Part shown: one piece after another, positions 6,303 to 17,189 of the stretch
Position numbering within the stretch: position 1 is the stretch's first letter
How the letters are laid out: every line of letters starts with the position of its first letter
Assembly (NCBI RefSeq): GCF_001077535.1
Contig: NZ_CP011968.1
Coordinates: 3,782,001 to 3,846,000 of the forward strand
Direction: 5' to 3'
DNA length: 64,000 nucleotides
Source: Clostridioides difficile ATCC 9689 = DSM 1296
Lineage (GTDB): Bacteria > Bacillota > Clostridia > Peptostreptococcales > Peptostreptococcaceae
Position numbers and translations under genes: made by a program
The notes under the pieces: model-generated
What the model saw: the letters and a program-made list of their open reading frames with translations, nothing else
Databases searched by the model: none
Told to the model about the DNA's origin: nothing

Positions 6303-8063
6303 TTATAAAACTCTAGTTGAACCTCTATATACCACACCTCTTGATGCATCCACAGTTACAACTTCTCCATCTTTTACTAGATTTGTTATATCAGTTGCAG
6401 ACACAATAACTGGTATATCTAAATTTATACCTACAATAGCTGTATGTGATGTCATTCCACCATTCTCAGTTACTACAGCTCCTGCTTTTTCTATATAATT
6501 GTTCATTTCAGCATCAGTAGCAGTAGAAACAAGTATGTCGCCTTCATTAAAGTCTACACAAGCATTTCCATTCTTTATTATACGAACTTTACCTTCTACC
6601 GTTTGAGTACCTACACCTATACCTTGCACGATTTCTTCGCTTATTACATGAACCTTTATTAAATTAGTAGTTCCACTTACTCCTACTGGTACTCCAGCAG
6701 TTATAACTACTAATTCCCCATTATCTATATAATCAGCTTGTCTAGCTGCCTCAATTGCCTTTTCTATAACTTCATCTGTATTTCCTGCAACAGAAGACTT
6801 AACTGGATATACTCCCCATGTAAGAGCTAATTTATTCATAGTCTTTTCATTATTTGTAGTAGCTATTATTGGAGATTTTGGTCTAAATTTAGATACCATT
6901 CTAGCAGTATATCCTGAAGAAGTAGATGTTATTATAGCTGATGCATTTAAATCTACTGCTGTTGTACAAGTTGCATGGCTTATTGCATCTGTTACAGTAA
7001 CATTGTTAGTACCATTTTCCTTTAATAATCTATCATAATCTAAAGTCTCTTCTGTTCTTTTTGCTATTGTAGCCATCATTTTTACTGCCTCTACAGGATA
7101 TTTTCCAGCAGCAGTTTCTCCAGATAACATTATCGCATCTGTTCCATCATATATAGCATTGGCAACGTCTGTAACTTCTGCTCTTGTTGGTCTTGGATTT
7201 CTTATCATAGAATCAAGCATTTGAGTGGCAGTAACAACTGGCTTTGCTAATTCATTACATTTTTTTATCATCATTTTTTGAACTATTGGCATCTCTTCAG
7301 TTGGTATCTCAACACCTAAGTCACCTCTAGCCACCATTATACCATCAGAAACTTTTAATATTTCATCTAGGTTCTCTACACCTTCTTGGTTTTCTATTTT
7401 AGATATTATTTGTATATCAGTTGCATTATTGTTCTCTAATACTTCTCTTATTGCTAGTACATCAGATGCCTTTCTTACAAAAGAAGCAGCTATATAATCT
7501 ATTCCTTGACTTATTCCAAACTCTATATCACTTATATCTTTAGGAGTTATTGCTGGTAAATTTATCTTAACACCAGGTACATTTACTCCTTTATGATTTT
7601 TAACTATTCCTGAATTTTCAACAACACAAACTATATCTTCTCCATTTATTTCTTTTACTCTTAAGCCAACTAAACCATCATCTATTAGTATAGAATCTCC
7701 TGATTTAACGTCCTCAGCAAGACCTTTATAGCTTACTGTACACATTTCTTTAGTCCCCATAATATCTTTCATAGTTATAGTGAACTTTTGCCCTTCTTCT
7801 AAAAATACCTCTGGGTCTTCAAAGTTACCTGTTCTAATTTCTGGACCTTTAGTATCTAATAATATAGCAACTGGCTTATTTAATTTTTCTCTAACTTTCT
7901 TTGCCATATCAATTCTTTCTTTATGTTCTTCATGCGAACCGTGAGAAAAGTTAAATCTACACACATTTAGACCATTTTGCATAAGTTGAGTTAAAACTTC
8001 CTCACTTTGTGATGCTGGACCTAGTGTACAAACAATTTTTGTCTTCTTTACATTATTTAACAT
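6303..8063 (-). CDS. pyk: Pyruvate kinase with C-terminal PEP-utilizing-type domain
   Basis: A 586-residue pyruvate kinase converting phosphoenolpyruvate and ADP to pyruvate and ATP. The barrel motifs are clear: FNFSHGSHEEH for nucleotide binding, SKIENQEGVENLDEI with the catalytic Lys, and MVARGDLGVEI. It is about 110 residues longer than the E. coli type because it carries the extra C-terminal domain homologous to the phosphohistidine domain of PEP synthase (motif GGMTSHTAIVG at about 545), as in Bacillus and other Firmicutes. It follows pfkA after 51 bases and is presumably co-transcribed with it. Confidence 0.97.
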   Translation of the reverse strand: MLNNVKKTKIVCTLGPASQSEEVLTQLMQNGLNVCRFNFSHGSHEEHKERIDMAKKVREKLNKPVAILLDTKGPEIRTGNFEDPEVFLEEGQKFTITMKDIMGTKEMCTVSYKGLAEDVKSGDSILIDDGLVGLRVKEINGEDIVCVVENSGIVKNHKGVNVPGVKINLPAITPKDISDIEFGISQGIDYIAASFVRKASDVLAIREVLENNNATDIQIISKIENQEGVENLDEILKVSDGIMVARGDLGVEIPTEEMPIVQKMMIKKCNELAKPVVTATQMLDSMIRNPRPTRAEVTDVANAIYDGTDAIMLSGETAAGKYPVEAVKMMATIAKRTEETLDYDRLLKENGTNNVTVTDAISHATCTTAVDLNASAIITSTSSGYTARMVSKFRPKSPIIATTNNEKTMNKLALTWGVYPVKSSVAGNTDEVIEKAIEAARQADYIDNGELVVITAGVPVGVSGTTNLIKVHVISEEIVQGIGVGTQTVEGKVRIIKNGNACVDFNEGDILVSTATDAEMNNYIEKAGAVVTENGGMTSHTAIVGINLDIPVIVSATDITNLVKDGEVVTVDASRGVVYRGSTRVL

Positions 8064-8114
8064 ATTTGCTCCTCCTGAGATATTATTCCACAGATTTATT
8101 TTTAATACTAAAAC

Positions 8115-9077
<963 letters not shown>

Positions 9078-9202
9078 TTACCTCCTTGGATTTTATGTCA
9101 ATTTTTTATTATAATCATTGTTATTGTATTCTAATGGACTTTTTTTGTCCCTATATCACTTTTTAATCCCATCAAGACTAAAAAAATTAAATGTCCTTAA
9201 AT

Positions 9203-9235
9203 GTCCATTTTGTGATATTATATCACAAAACGGAC
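9203..9235 (-). promoter_or_regulatory. Operator-like palindrome overlapping the pfkA promoter
   Basis: TTTTGTGATA (9208-9217) and TATCACAAAA (9221-9230) form a perfect 10-bp inverted repeat around three bases, extended after one mismatch by GTCC/GGAC. Read on the minus strand it contains TGATATAAT, an extended -10 box, so a protein bound here would block the pfkA-pyk promoter. It is not followed directly by a T tract, which argues against a simple dnaE terminator. It resembles CRP-type TGTGA/TCACA half-sites but with seven central bases; the cognate regulator is unknown. Confidence 0.5.
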
Positions 9236-9282
9236 AATATTTTTCATATTATTATAATATATTTAGATTTTTATATAAAAAA

Positions 9283-12200
9283 TCAAGCTTTTACTTTTAT
9301 GTTATCTTTAGGAAGTAACTCTTCTAAGTTATTTATAAATTCATCACATATACAAGTCAATGCCCCGGTCATTTTATATGCTTTACGTTTACCATTTATA
9401 TTTTCATCCATAGGGTACAAGTATATACTGTCATTACCTGGATATTGTTTGGCTATTTCTACAATATTATTAGTTGTATCAGTATCAGACATACTATCTA
9501 TTTTCAAATACAATTTTTTACCACTTTCTGGCTTAATATTTTCTACATTTCTAGTTCTTCCTGAATTGTAGTTTCTATCTGCAAAGTCAGTATCATCATT
9601 TATATCTTTTATCTCTCTAGCTATAAGTTTTGCATTTTCGCCTTCTTTTATACTTAATGTTCCTTTTACATATATTATATTATCTTCATTCAAAATGACA
9701 TTATACTTTTGTAATAATTGAGGAAAAACTATTATTTCTATAGCACCATACAAATCTTCTAATTCAATAAATGCCATAATTTCATTTCGTTTTGTTGTTT
9801 TAATAGTTTTAGTTACAATCATTCCACCCATTATAACATCTGTTTCATTCATTTGTAGGTATGACTCTTCTTCCTCTTTTAATGAATTTAATTTTCCATT
9901 ATCCATAGATGTTTTTTCTTGTAGTTCTTTTTCAAATTGTGATAAAGGATGTCCACTTACATACATTCCCAAGACTTCTTTTTCAAGGTTAAGTCTCTCT
10001 CTTTCTTCGTACTCTTGCCTTTTAGGCAAACTGTATATTTGTTGAAAATCACTATCTTCCTCACTATCTCCAAAAGCATCAAATAAAGAAATTTGACCTT
10101 GAACATTTTTCTTTCTATCCATAGATACACTTTCTAATAAACTTTCATAACCAGCCATCAGACTAGCTCTATTTTCACTTATATTATCAAAAGCTCCACA
10201 TTTTATTAGACTTTCTATTACTCTCTTATTTGTATCTTTTTGGTCTAATCTTTTGACTAAATCTACTAAATCTACAAATAATCCATTAGATTCTCTTTCA
10301 GCGATTATATTGTTTATTATATTTACACCAACATTTTTTACAGCTGCTAGACCAAATCTTATATTGTCGCCTTCAACTGAAAACTTTGAAAAACTTTTGT
10401 TTATATCTGGAGGTAATACATCTATTTCTAGTGCTTTACATTCTCTTATATACTCAACTACCTTATCAGTATTTCCCATTACACTGGTTATCAATGCTGC
10501 CATAAATTCAACTGGATAATATGTTTTTAGATAAGCTGTCTCATATGCTAAAACCCCATATGCAGCTGCATGTGATTTATTAAATGCATATCTAGCGAAG
10601 TCTATCATGTCATCAAATATTTTATTAGCTATTTCCTCTTCTACACCATTTCTGATACACCCTGCAATTTCTATATTACCATCTTCATCAAATTTACCAT
10701 GAATAAAATATTGTCTTTCTTCTTCCATCACGTCCATCTTTTTCTTACTCATGGCTCTTCTAACTAGGTCACTTCGTCCATAACTATAACCACCTAAATC
10801 TCTAACGACCTGCATAACCTGCTCTTGATATACCAAACAACCATATGTAACTTCCATTATAGGCTTTAATTTTTCATGTAGATATGTTACATCTTTTGGG
10901 TTGCTTTTATTTTTTATATATGCAGGTATAGAATCCATTGGACCTGGTCTAAATAGGGATATTCCCGCTACAATATCTTCAAAATTGTCTGGTTTTAGCT
11001 GTTTCATAAAACTTCTCATGCCAGCACTCTCCAATTGAAACACCCCTAGTGTATTTCCTGATGAAAGCATTTCATATACTTTCGGGTCGTCATAATCCAT
11101 CTTTGAAAAGTCTATTTTTTCTGTGTAGTTTTTTATAACTCTATTTTTTTCTATTAAATCAAGAGTATCTCTTATAACTGTAAGAGTTCTTAGCCCAAGA
11201 AAATCCATCTTTAAAAGCCCAAGTTCTTCAAGTGTTGTCATAGTAAACTGTGTTGTGATTGCATCTTGATGTTTGTACAAAGGTACATATTCATCTACGG
11301 GATTTTTTGATATAACAACTCCTGCTGCATGAGTAGAAGCATGTCTTAGCATTCCTTCTATCTGTTTTGATATATTTATTATTTCTTTTGTTTCCGGGTC
11401 TTGGTCATACAATTCTTTAAGATTAGGATTTGTATCTAGGGCCTTATCTATTGTCATTCCTAAAGCAAATGGTATTTCCTTGGCTACCTTGTCAACTTTA
11501 TTGTAGCCTATATCCAATACCCTTCCAACATCTCTTATTGCAGCTTTTGCACCCATTGTACCAAAAGTTATTATCTGGGCTACATGGTCATCACCATATT
11601 TTCTCTTTACATAATCTATAACTTCTTCTCTTCTCTCATAACAAAAATCTATATCTATATCTGGCATGGATATACGTTCTGGATTTAAAAAACGCTCAAA
11701 TAATAGAGAGTACTTTATTGGGTCTATGTCAGTTATTTTAAGTGTATATGCTACTATAGAACCAGCCGCACTGCCTCTACCTGGTCCTACTATAATATTA
11801 TTTTCTTTAGAAAAATTTATAAAATCCCAAACAATTAAAAAATACTCTACATAACCCATTTTTTCAATTACATCTAATTCATAATTTAATCTCTCCAGTA
11901 TCTCATTGCTAGGATTATCATATCTCTCTTTTAATCCATTAAAACACAACTCCCTTAAATAAGTTTCTGGTGTATATCCTTCTGGAACATCATACTTAGG
12001 AAGATGTATAGTATTAAAATCAAACTCCACATTACACATATCAGCTATTTTCACAGTATTGTCAATAGCCTCTAATGCATATGGAAATAATTCTTCCATT
12101 TCTTCTCTTGATTTTAAATAAAACTCATCACTACCAAATCTCATTCTATTTGGGTCATTTAATGTTTTTCCCATTTGAATACACATAAGAACATCATGTA

Positions 12201-12852
12201 TTTTCGAATCTTCTTTATTTACATAGTGAACATCATTAGTAGCAACTAGTGGTATACCAGTCTCTTTTGATAATTTTACTAAACCAGAGTTTACTTCTTT
12301 TTGCTCAGGTAAATTGTGATCTTGAATCTCCAAAAAGAAATTTTCTTCTCCAAATATGTCTCTGTAGTCAAGAGCAAATTGTTTTGCTTTTTCATAATTT
12401 CTATTCATTAAAGCACGTGCTACATCTCCTGCAAGGCATGCAGAAAGTGCTATAATCCCTTTGTTATGCTTTTTAAGTTCTTCCATGTCAACTCTAGGCT
12501 TATAGTAAAAACCTTCTACGTATGAAGTTGAAACTATTTTTATTAAATTTTTATATCCTTCCATATTCTTAGCTAACAGAACTAAATGTCCTTGATATTT
12601 GTCATAGTTTGGGTCTTTATCTCTCAATCCACGTGCAGCTGTATAGACTTCGCACCCTATAATTGGCTTTATTCCTTCTTTTATAGCTGTTTTGTAGAAA
12701 TCTATAACACCAAACATACAACCATGGTCAGTTATAGCTATTGAGCTCATGTTTAGTTCCTTAGCCCTTTTTATAAGTTTTTTCACCCTCGAAAACCCAT
12801 CAAGTAAACTATACTCAGTATGTACATGAAGATGAGCAAAATCTTTGTTCAT
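9283..12852 (-). CDS. dnaE: DNA polymerase III alpha subunit, DnaE type
   Basis: An 1189-residue replicative polymerase subunit. It has the N-terminal PHP domain (HLHVHTEYSLLDG at 7-19, TDHG at 41-44), the polymerase motifs GPGRGSAAGS (356-365) and catalytic PDIDIDF (397-403), the palm/finger region, a helix-hairpin-helix region and a C-terminal OB-fold domain. The order (PHP first, no embedded exonuclease) makes it DnaE and not PolC. In Firmicutes DnaE extends primers alongside PolC. The start has AGGAGGTGA upstream. It lies alone between pfkA and whiA in the same direction. Confidence 0.96.
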   Translation of the reverse strand: MNKDFAHLHVHTEYSLLDGFSRVKKLIKRAKELNMSSIAITDHGCMFGVIDFYKTAIKEGIKPIIGCEVYTAARGLRDKDPNYDKYQGHLVLLAKNMEGYKNLIKIVSTSYVEGFYYKPRVDMEELKKHNKGIIALSACLAGDVARALMNRNYEKAKQFALDYRDIFGEENFFLEIQDHNLPEQKEVNSGLVKLSKETGIPLVATNDVHYVNKEDSKIHDVLMCIQMGKTLNDPNRMRFGSDEFYLKSREEMEELFPYALEAIDNTVKIADMCNVEFDFNTIHLPKYDVPEGYTPETYLRELCFNGLKERYDNPSNEILERLNYELDVIEKMGYVEYFLIVWDFINFSKENNIIVGPGRGSAAGSIVAYTLKITDIDPIKYSLLFERFLNPERISMPDIDIDFCYERREEVIDYVKRKYGDDHVAQIITFGTMGAKAAIRDVGRVLDIGYNKVDKVAKEIPFALGMTIDKALDTNPNLKELYDQDPETKEIINISKQIEGMLRHASTHAAGVVISKNPVDEYVPLYKHQDAITTQFTMTTLEELGLLKMDFLGLRTLTVIRDTLDLIEKNRVIKNYTEKIDFSKMDYDDPKVYEMLSSGNTLGVFQLESAGMRSFMKQLKPDNFEDIVAGISLFRPGPMDSIPAYIKNKSNPKDVTYLHEKLKPIMEVTYGCLVYQEQVMQVVRDLGGYSYGRSDLVRRAMSKKKMDVMEEERQYFIHGKFDEDGNIEIAGCIRNGVEEEIANKIFDDMIDFARYAFNKSHAAAYGVLAYETAYLKTYYPVEFMAALITSVMGNTDKVVEYIRECKALEIDVLPPDINKSFSKFSVEGDNIRFGLAAVKNVGVNIINNIIAERESNGLFVDLVDLVKRLDQKDTNKRVIESLIKCGAFDNISENRASLMAGYESLLESVSMDRKKNVQGQISLFDAFGDSEEDSDFQQIYSLPKRQEYEERERLNLEKEVLGMYVSGHPLSQFEKELQEKTSMDNGKLNSLKEEEESYLQMNETDVIMGGMIVTKTIKTTKRNEIMAFIELEDLYGAIEIIVFPQLLQKYNVILNEDNIIYVKGTLSIKEGENAKLIAREIKDINDDTDFADRNYNSGRTRNVENIKPESGKKLYLKIDSMSDTDTTNNIVEIAKQYPGNDSIYLYPMDENINGKRKAYKMTGALTCICDEFINNLEELLPKDNIKVKA

Positions 12853-13008
12853 TAAATCACCTCCTGCTTTATAATTTTAATTTTACCACAAATATATGTC
12901 CTAAAACAAAAACAGAGACTTTTATCTCAAAATAGGAATTAACTTCAACGTATACCATTATATGTTATAAATTAATGCTTATTCTGAGATTGTCCCCTCA
13001 ATTTATTG

Positions 13009-13956
13009 CTATGATTTTTTTTTCAAATCTGTTGCAATTTCTTCTATTTTTCTAAGTCTATGATTGACTCCAGATTTTCCTATTGGTGGTTCTAACATCT
13101 CTCCAAGTTCTTTGAGAGTCATATCCTCATACTCGATTCTAATCTTAGCTATCTCTTGTAAATTTTCTGGCAAACTGCTAATTCCTATAGTCTCTTGTAT
13201 GAGCTTAATATTTTCTACTTGTCTTACTGCTGCATTTACTGTTTTAGAAAGGTTAGCTGTCTCACAATTTACTATCCTGTTTACATTATTTCTCATTTCT
13301 TTTACTATTTTAGTATTTTGAAGACTTAAAAGAGCGTGGTGTCCTCCTATAATACTCAACAAATCTGATATTTGTTCACTCTCTTTGATATAAACAACGT
13401 GATTATTTTTTCTAGCCACAATTTTACTATTAAAACCTAAAGAGTTTATAAGTTCTTTTAGAGAATCTGCAAACTCCTCATTATTAGTTACAAATTCCAT
13501 ATGATAGTTCTTTTCTGGGTCGCTTATAGAACCTCCACCAAGAAAAGCTCCTCTTATGAAAGCTCTCTTACATCCTTCATGCTTAATTAAGTTCTCTGAA
13601 ATTTTGTTTATAGTAAAAAATCCTTCTTTATCTTCAAGTATACCTAACTTTTTTAATAACATCTCTGAACCCATTTCGCTTGTTACCATTAATACATAAC
13701 TGTTATTTCTCTTTAGCATTTGATTCTTATTTACTGAGATTGTAGTATTAATATTAAAATTCTTTTTTAATAATTTAAATACTTTACGGGCTATTGAATT
13801 TAACTCTGTTGTTATCTTTAGATTTAGCTTCTTATATCCAACAATTTGTATACTTCCCCCTGATTTAACTAGAGCTGACAATTCAGCTATATTACAACAT
13901 TCATTCCCAGATATAACTCTTGCTAGTTCATTTTTGGTTTCAGTTGAAAAAGACAT
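13009..13956 (-). CDS. whiA: DNA-binding protein WhiA
   Basis: A 315-residue WhiA with the N-terminal degenerate LAGLIDADG homing-endonuclease-like region ([13 protein letters not shown] near residue 138) and a C-terminal helix-turn-helix ([10 protein letters not shown] followed by [11 protein letters not shown]). WhiA acts in sporulation in actinomycetes and in cell division and chromosome organisation in Bacillus. I chose ATG 13956; the frame also has a GTG at 13965, but AGGTG seven bases before the ATG fits better. It belongs to the conserved rapZ-yvcK-whiA cluster, here with a NUDIX gene inserted before it. Confidence 0.93.
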
Positions 13957-13972
13957 ATCTATCACCTATTAA

Positions 13973-14398
13973 CTAATTTTTCTTTAACCTTTTTTTTATT
14001 TCTTGTAAGGCAACCTTTATTATCTCCTTTTCATCATCATACCTAGCTAAGTCTACTACTCTATCTAGGTGGATAAATTTAGCATCAATAAAGCCTTCCT
14101 CTTTTTGTGGAATAGTATCCATATTCTTTGCTTGCATCAAATACCAAAAAACTGTTTTATGAACTGCTCTATTTTCATCCCAGTTTTCTTTGAATGTATA
14201 GTGTATTTCACCTAAATATTTCAATATATCTGCTTTTACTCCAGTTTCTTCACTTACTTCACGTAATGCTGCCTCTTGGTTATTTTCCCCTTCTTCTACT
14301 TTTCCCTTGGGTAACACCCAATCTCCATTGAACTTCCTTAGTAAAAGAATCGTATTGCCAAACAGGACTACACCACCAGCACTAACCTCTTCTCTCAT
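13973..14398 (-). CDS. NUDIX hydrolase
   Basis: A 141-residue NUDIX protein that hydrolyses a nucleoside diphosphate linked to another group. The full Nudix box is present, G-x5-E-x7-REVSEETG, spanning about residues 33-55 (GKVEEGENNQEAALREV). The substrate cannot be predicted; the Ap4A/8-oxo-dGTP class is possible. The start has AAGGAG upstream. It lies 16 bases before whiA and after yvcK; a NUDIX gene, yvcI, also accompanies this cluster in Bacillus. Confidence 0.88.
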   Translation of the reverse strand: MREEVSAGGVVLFGNTILLLRKFNGDWVLPKGKVEEGENNQEAALREVSEETGVKADILKYLGEIHYTFKENWDENRAVHKTVFWYLMQAKNMDTIPQKEEGFIDAKFIHLDRVVDLARYDDEKEIIKVALQEIKKRLKKN

Positions 14399-14466
14399 CG
14401 ATGTTCACTCCTTAAAACTAACATAATGATAAGGATTTCTACACAATTTTTTAAAATCCTTTTTTA

Positions 14467-15573
14467 CTAACTTTTGTTGTAATTATGATTTAGGGCTAAC
14501 TCAATAACTATGTTAGATATATACTTTGCATCATGTCTTATATAATTATTTTTTATTTCAATTAAATTCTTCTCTACAGTTTTTATACCCATCTCTTTTA
14601 ATTTATCTTTTTGCTTTTTATCTAACAAGACTTGCTCTGCTCCATCTTGTTTATATAAGTCAAGCATTTCTTCTGGCAATATCTCATTATTTGCGATTAC
14701 ATAATCTATTAAATTCTCATCAGTGTGTTTTACTATAGCATTAACATGCTCTAATACATTGTACCCTTCTGTCTCACCTGGTTGAGTCATTATATTTGCT
14801 ATATATACTTTTGGAGCTACAGACAATTTAATAGCGTCTACAATCCCCTCTACAAGTAAATTGGGTATTATACTTGTATATAAACTTCCAGGACCCATAA
14901 TTATAATGTCAGCATCATAAATAGATGCAATAACATCCTTTAATGGTTTTACATCTTTTGGATTTAAAAAAATTTTATCAATAGAGCTTTTTTGAATTTT
15001 TGACTCTTCAGGTATACTAGATTCTCCATTTATTATATTGCCATTTTCTAATTTGGCAACTAAATTTACATCTTCCAAAGTTACTGGTAAAACTCTTCCT
15101 GTTATAGCAAAAATTTCACTTAATTTATATACAGCTTTTTCAAAGTTTCCATACAACCCATTCATAGCAGCCAAAAACAAATTTCCAAAACTCTGACCTT
15201 TTAAAAGCCCTTCTGTAAACCTATATTGCATAACTTCATTCATTGTTGGCTCTATATTTGCAAGTGCTAATAAACAGTTTCTTATGTCTCCCGGTGGGAG
15301 CATTCCTAAGTCTTCTCTCAATACACCTGAACCTCCACCATCATCAGCAACAGTTACAATTGCAGTTATATTTTGCGTAGTGTGTTTAAGGCCTCTTAAA
15401 AATACCGATTGACCAGTACCTCCACCTATCACAACCACATTTGGTTCTCTATTTTCAACAATAGACCTTTGAAATAGTTTTACTTTTTCATTTTTTGCTT
15501 TTTTATATATAAATAACGATACAATTAATGCAATCCAACCTAAAATTCCTACAATAATAAGTAATTTAGCCAT
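14467..15573 (-). CDS. yvcK: YvcK/gluconeogenesis factor (CofD-like) with N-terminal membrane anchor
   Basis: A 368-residue member of the CofD/YvcK family with the nucleotide-binding motif VVVIGGGTGQSVFLRGLK, then DDGGGSGVLREDLGMLPPGDIRN and MGPGSLYTSIIPNLL. YvcK is needed for growth on gluconeogenic carbon and for cell shape, and binds UDP-sugars in Bacillus. An N-terminal hydrophobic helix (about residues 3-23) followed by YKKAKNEK should tether it to the membrane; the Bacillus protein lacks this. ATG 15573 has GGAGG five bases upstream; an upstream ATG overlapping the rapZ stop (15585) is possible. It overlaps or abuts rapZ. Confidence 0.9.
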   Translation of the reverse strand: MAKLLIIVGILGWIALIVSLFIYKKAKNEKVKLFQRSIVENREPNVVVIGGGTGQSVFLRGLKHTTQNITAIVTVADDGGGSGVLREDLGMLPPGDIRNCLLALANIEPTMNEVMQYRFTEGLLKGQSFGNLFLAAMNGLYGNFEKAVYKLSEIFAITGRVLPVTLEDVNLVAKLENGNIINGESSIPEESKIQKSSIDKIFLNPKDVKPLKDVIASIYDADIIIMGPGSLYTSIIPNLLVEGIVDAIKLSVAPKVYIANIMTQPGETEGYNVLEHVNAIVKHTDENLIDYVIANNEILPEEMLDLYKQDGAEQVLLDKKQKDKLKEMGIKTVEKNLIEIKNNYIRHDAKYISNIVIELALNHNYNKS

Positions 15574-15584
15574 GTTTGCCTCCA

Positions 15585-16442
15585 TTATCGCAACATAGAG
15601 TCTCTATGTTTCTTTACAACTCTATATCCCTTATTAGATAAATCCTCCGCTATAAGATTTGTTATAGTAACTGACCTATGTCTTCCACCTGTGCATCCAA
15701 CACCAATTACTAGATGTTGTTTTCCTTCCTCTATATATTGAGGTACTAAAAAATGAATCATATCTAAAAGTTTCACATAAAATTCTTCACTGATTTTAGA
15801 ATTCATAACATAATCTCTAACTTCTTTATCATCACCAGTTTTAGCTCTTAACTCTTCAACATAATAGGGATTTGGAAGAAATCTTACATCAAATACTAAA
15901 TCTGCATCAGCAAGTATACCATGTTTAAATCCAAAAGATACTACAGAAATAGTTAGGTTTGGATTATCTTCACCAGAAGAATATATTTTCTTTATTTCTT
16001 CCTTAAGGTCTTTAGGTTTCATGTTAGTTGTATCAATTATACATGTAGATAACTCCTTTAAAGGTTCCATTATCTTTCTTTCCATTTTTATACCTTCTGG
16101 AATCTGCATATCTTTTGCCAATGGATGATTTCTTCTTGTCATTTTATATCTCTTTAACAATACATCATCATTACAATCCAAATATACCATTTCATATTCA
16201 TAATTTTCTTTTTCTAAATAATTTAAGCTTTCATGAAGCGCTTCAAAAAACTTTCTCCCTCTTATATCTATCCCTAGAGCAACTTTATCAATACTTGAAT
16301 TTGGTTGATAACATAATTCTGCAAATTTAGTTATCAAAGCAGGAGGTAGATTATCTACACAATAAAATCCCATATCCTCTAAAGCTCTCATTGTCTCACT
16401 TTTTCCAGATCCTGAAAGACCTGTAACTATAACAAATTTCAT
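15585..16442 (-). CDS. rapZ: RNase adapter/nucleotide-binding protein RapZ (YvcJ)
   Basis: A 285-residue RapZ-family protein with Walker A GLSGSGKS at residues 8-15, Walker B-like VYLDCNDDVLL and the C-terminal conserved motif GVGCTGGRHRSVTI. RapZ is an RNA-binding adapter in enterobacteria; the Gram-positive YvcJ hydrolyses ATP/GTP and is less well understood. It is followed with overlapping stop and start (TAATG) by yvcK, which supports coupled translation. Confidence 0.95.
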   Translation of the reverse strand: MKFVIVTGLSGSGKSETMRALEDMGFYCVDNLPPALITKFAELCYQPNSSIDKVALGIDIRGRKFFEALHESLNYLEKENYEYEMVYLDCNDDVLLKRYKMTRRNHPLAKDMQIPEGIKMERKIMEPLKELSTCIIDTTNMKPKDLKEEIKKIYSSGEDNPNLTISVVSFGFKHGILADADLVFDVRFLPNPYYVEELRAKTGDDKEVRDYVMNSKISEEFYVKLLDMIHFLVPQYIEEGKQHLVIGVGCTGGRHRSVTITNLIAEDLSNKGYRVVKKHRDSMLR

Positions 16443-16472
16443 TGCTAACTCCTCCCTTTTATCTTATGTTTA

Positions 16473-17186
16473 TTATATTATAATGTTTTCTACTAACGAT
16501 ATATCCAGATTAGAGTCAGATATAGTCTTCATAGCTAGTTCAAAATCACCAACTCTTTCTGGACAATGTGCATCTGAGCCTATTATAAATTTATTTTCTA
16601 GCCCTTTTATTTTATTTAATTGATTTACATTCAAAAAAGAATGGCTACTATTTATCTCAAGTCTAGTATTTGTCTTTTTTGCTGTCTTTGCTACTTCTTC
16701 TATATACACATCGCCTTTATCTCCTGGATGAGTAATTATAAAAATATCATTATTACTTATCGCATTTATTACAGCTTTTGTATTATATTCTTTTGCTTTT
16801 TCAGTTTTAAAAATATAGTTATTACAATGATTTAATAAGCTTCTTAATGATGTTGGAGTAGAACCAAAGTGATATCCAGCCATAATATAATCAAAATCTC
16901 TAATAAATTTATCATCCATATCTATATTTCCTTTATCATCTAATATGTTACACTCCATACCTAAAAGTATATTTATATCAGTGTACTTATCATTTAAATA
17001 ATCTACTTCTTCTCTCATTTTGAGAATATCTTTTTTCTTTACACCATATGCAATATGTTTATAACTATGGTCAGATATTCCTATTGTTTTTATTCCTTTA
17101 GAAATGGCTACCTTTACATTATCCTCAATAGTCCCTTTGCCATGACTATATAATGTATGTGTATGATAATCAGCCAGTATTTTCAT
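16473..17186 (-). CDS. PHP-domain phosphoesterase
   Basis: A 237-residue protein of the PHP metal-dependent phosphoesterase superfamily (YcdX-like). Metal ligands are visible in DYHTHTLYSHGKGT at the start, ISDHS, MAGYHFGSTP, IITHPGDKG and IGSDAHCPERVG near the end. The substrate is unknown; related proteins are histidinol-phosphatase-like or sugar phosphatases. It lies between murB and rapZ, 3 bases after murB, so all appear to form one transcript. Confidence 0.88.
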   Translation of the reverse strand: MKILADYHTHTLYSHGKGTIEDNVKVAISKGIKTIGISDHSYKHIAYGVKKKDILKMREEVDYLNDKYTDINILLGMECNILDDKGNIDMDDKFIRDFDYIMAGYHFGSTPTSLRSLLNHCNNYIFKTEKAKEYNTKAVINAISNNDIFIITHPGDKGDVYIEEVAKTAKKTNTRLEINSSHSFLNVNQLNKIKGLENKFIIGSDAHCPERVGDFELAMKTISDSNLDISLVENIII

Positions 17187-17189
17187 TTG

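Noticed and set aside
9118-9571. Two plus-strand ORFs upstream of pfkA and over the dnaE 3' end
   Set aside because: They have no ribosome site, overlap dnaE or its flank on the opposite strand, and have low-complexity AT-driven products.
14410-14460. Inverted repeat AAGGATTT/AAATCCTT between yvcK and the NUDIX gene
   Set aside because: The T tract lies on the wrong strand for a terminator of the minus-strand operon, and the loop is AT-only; not convincing.
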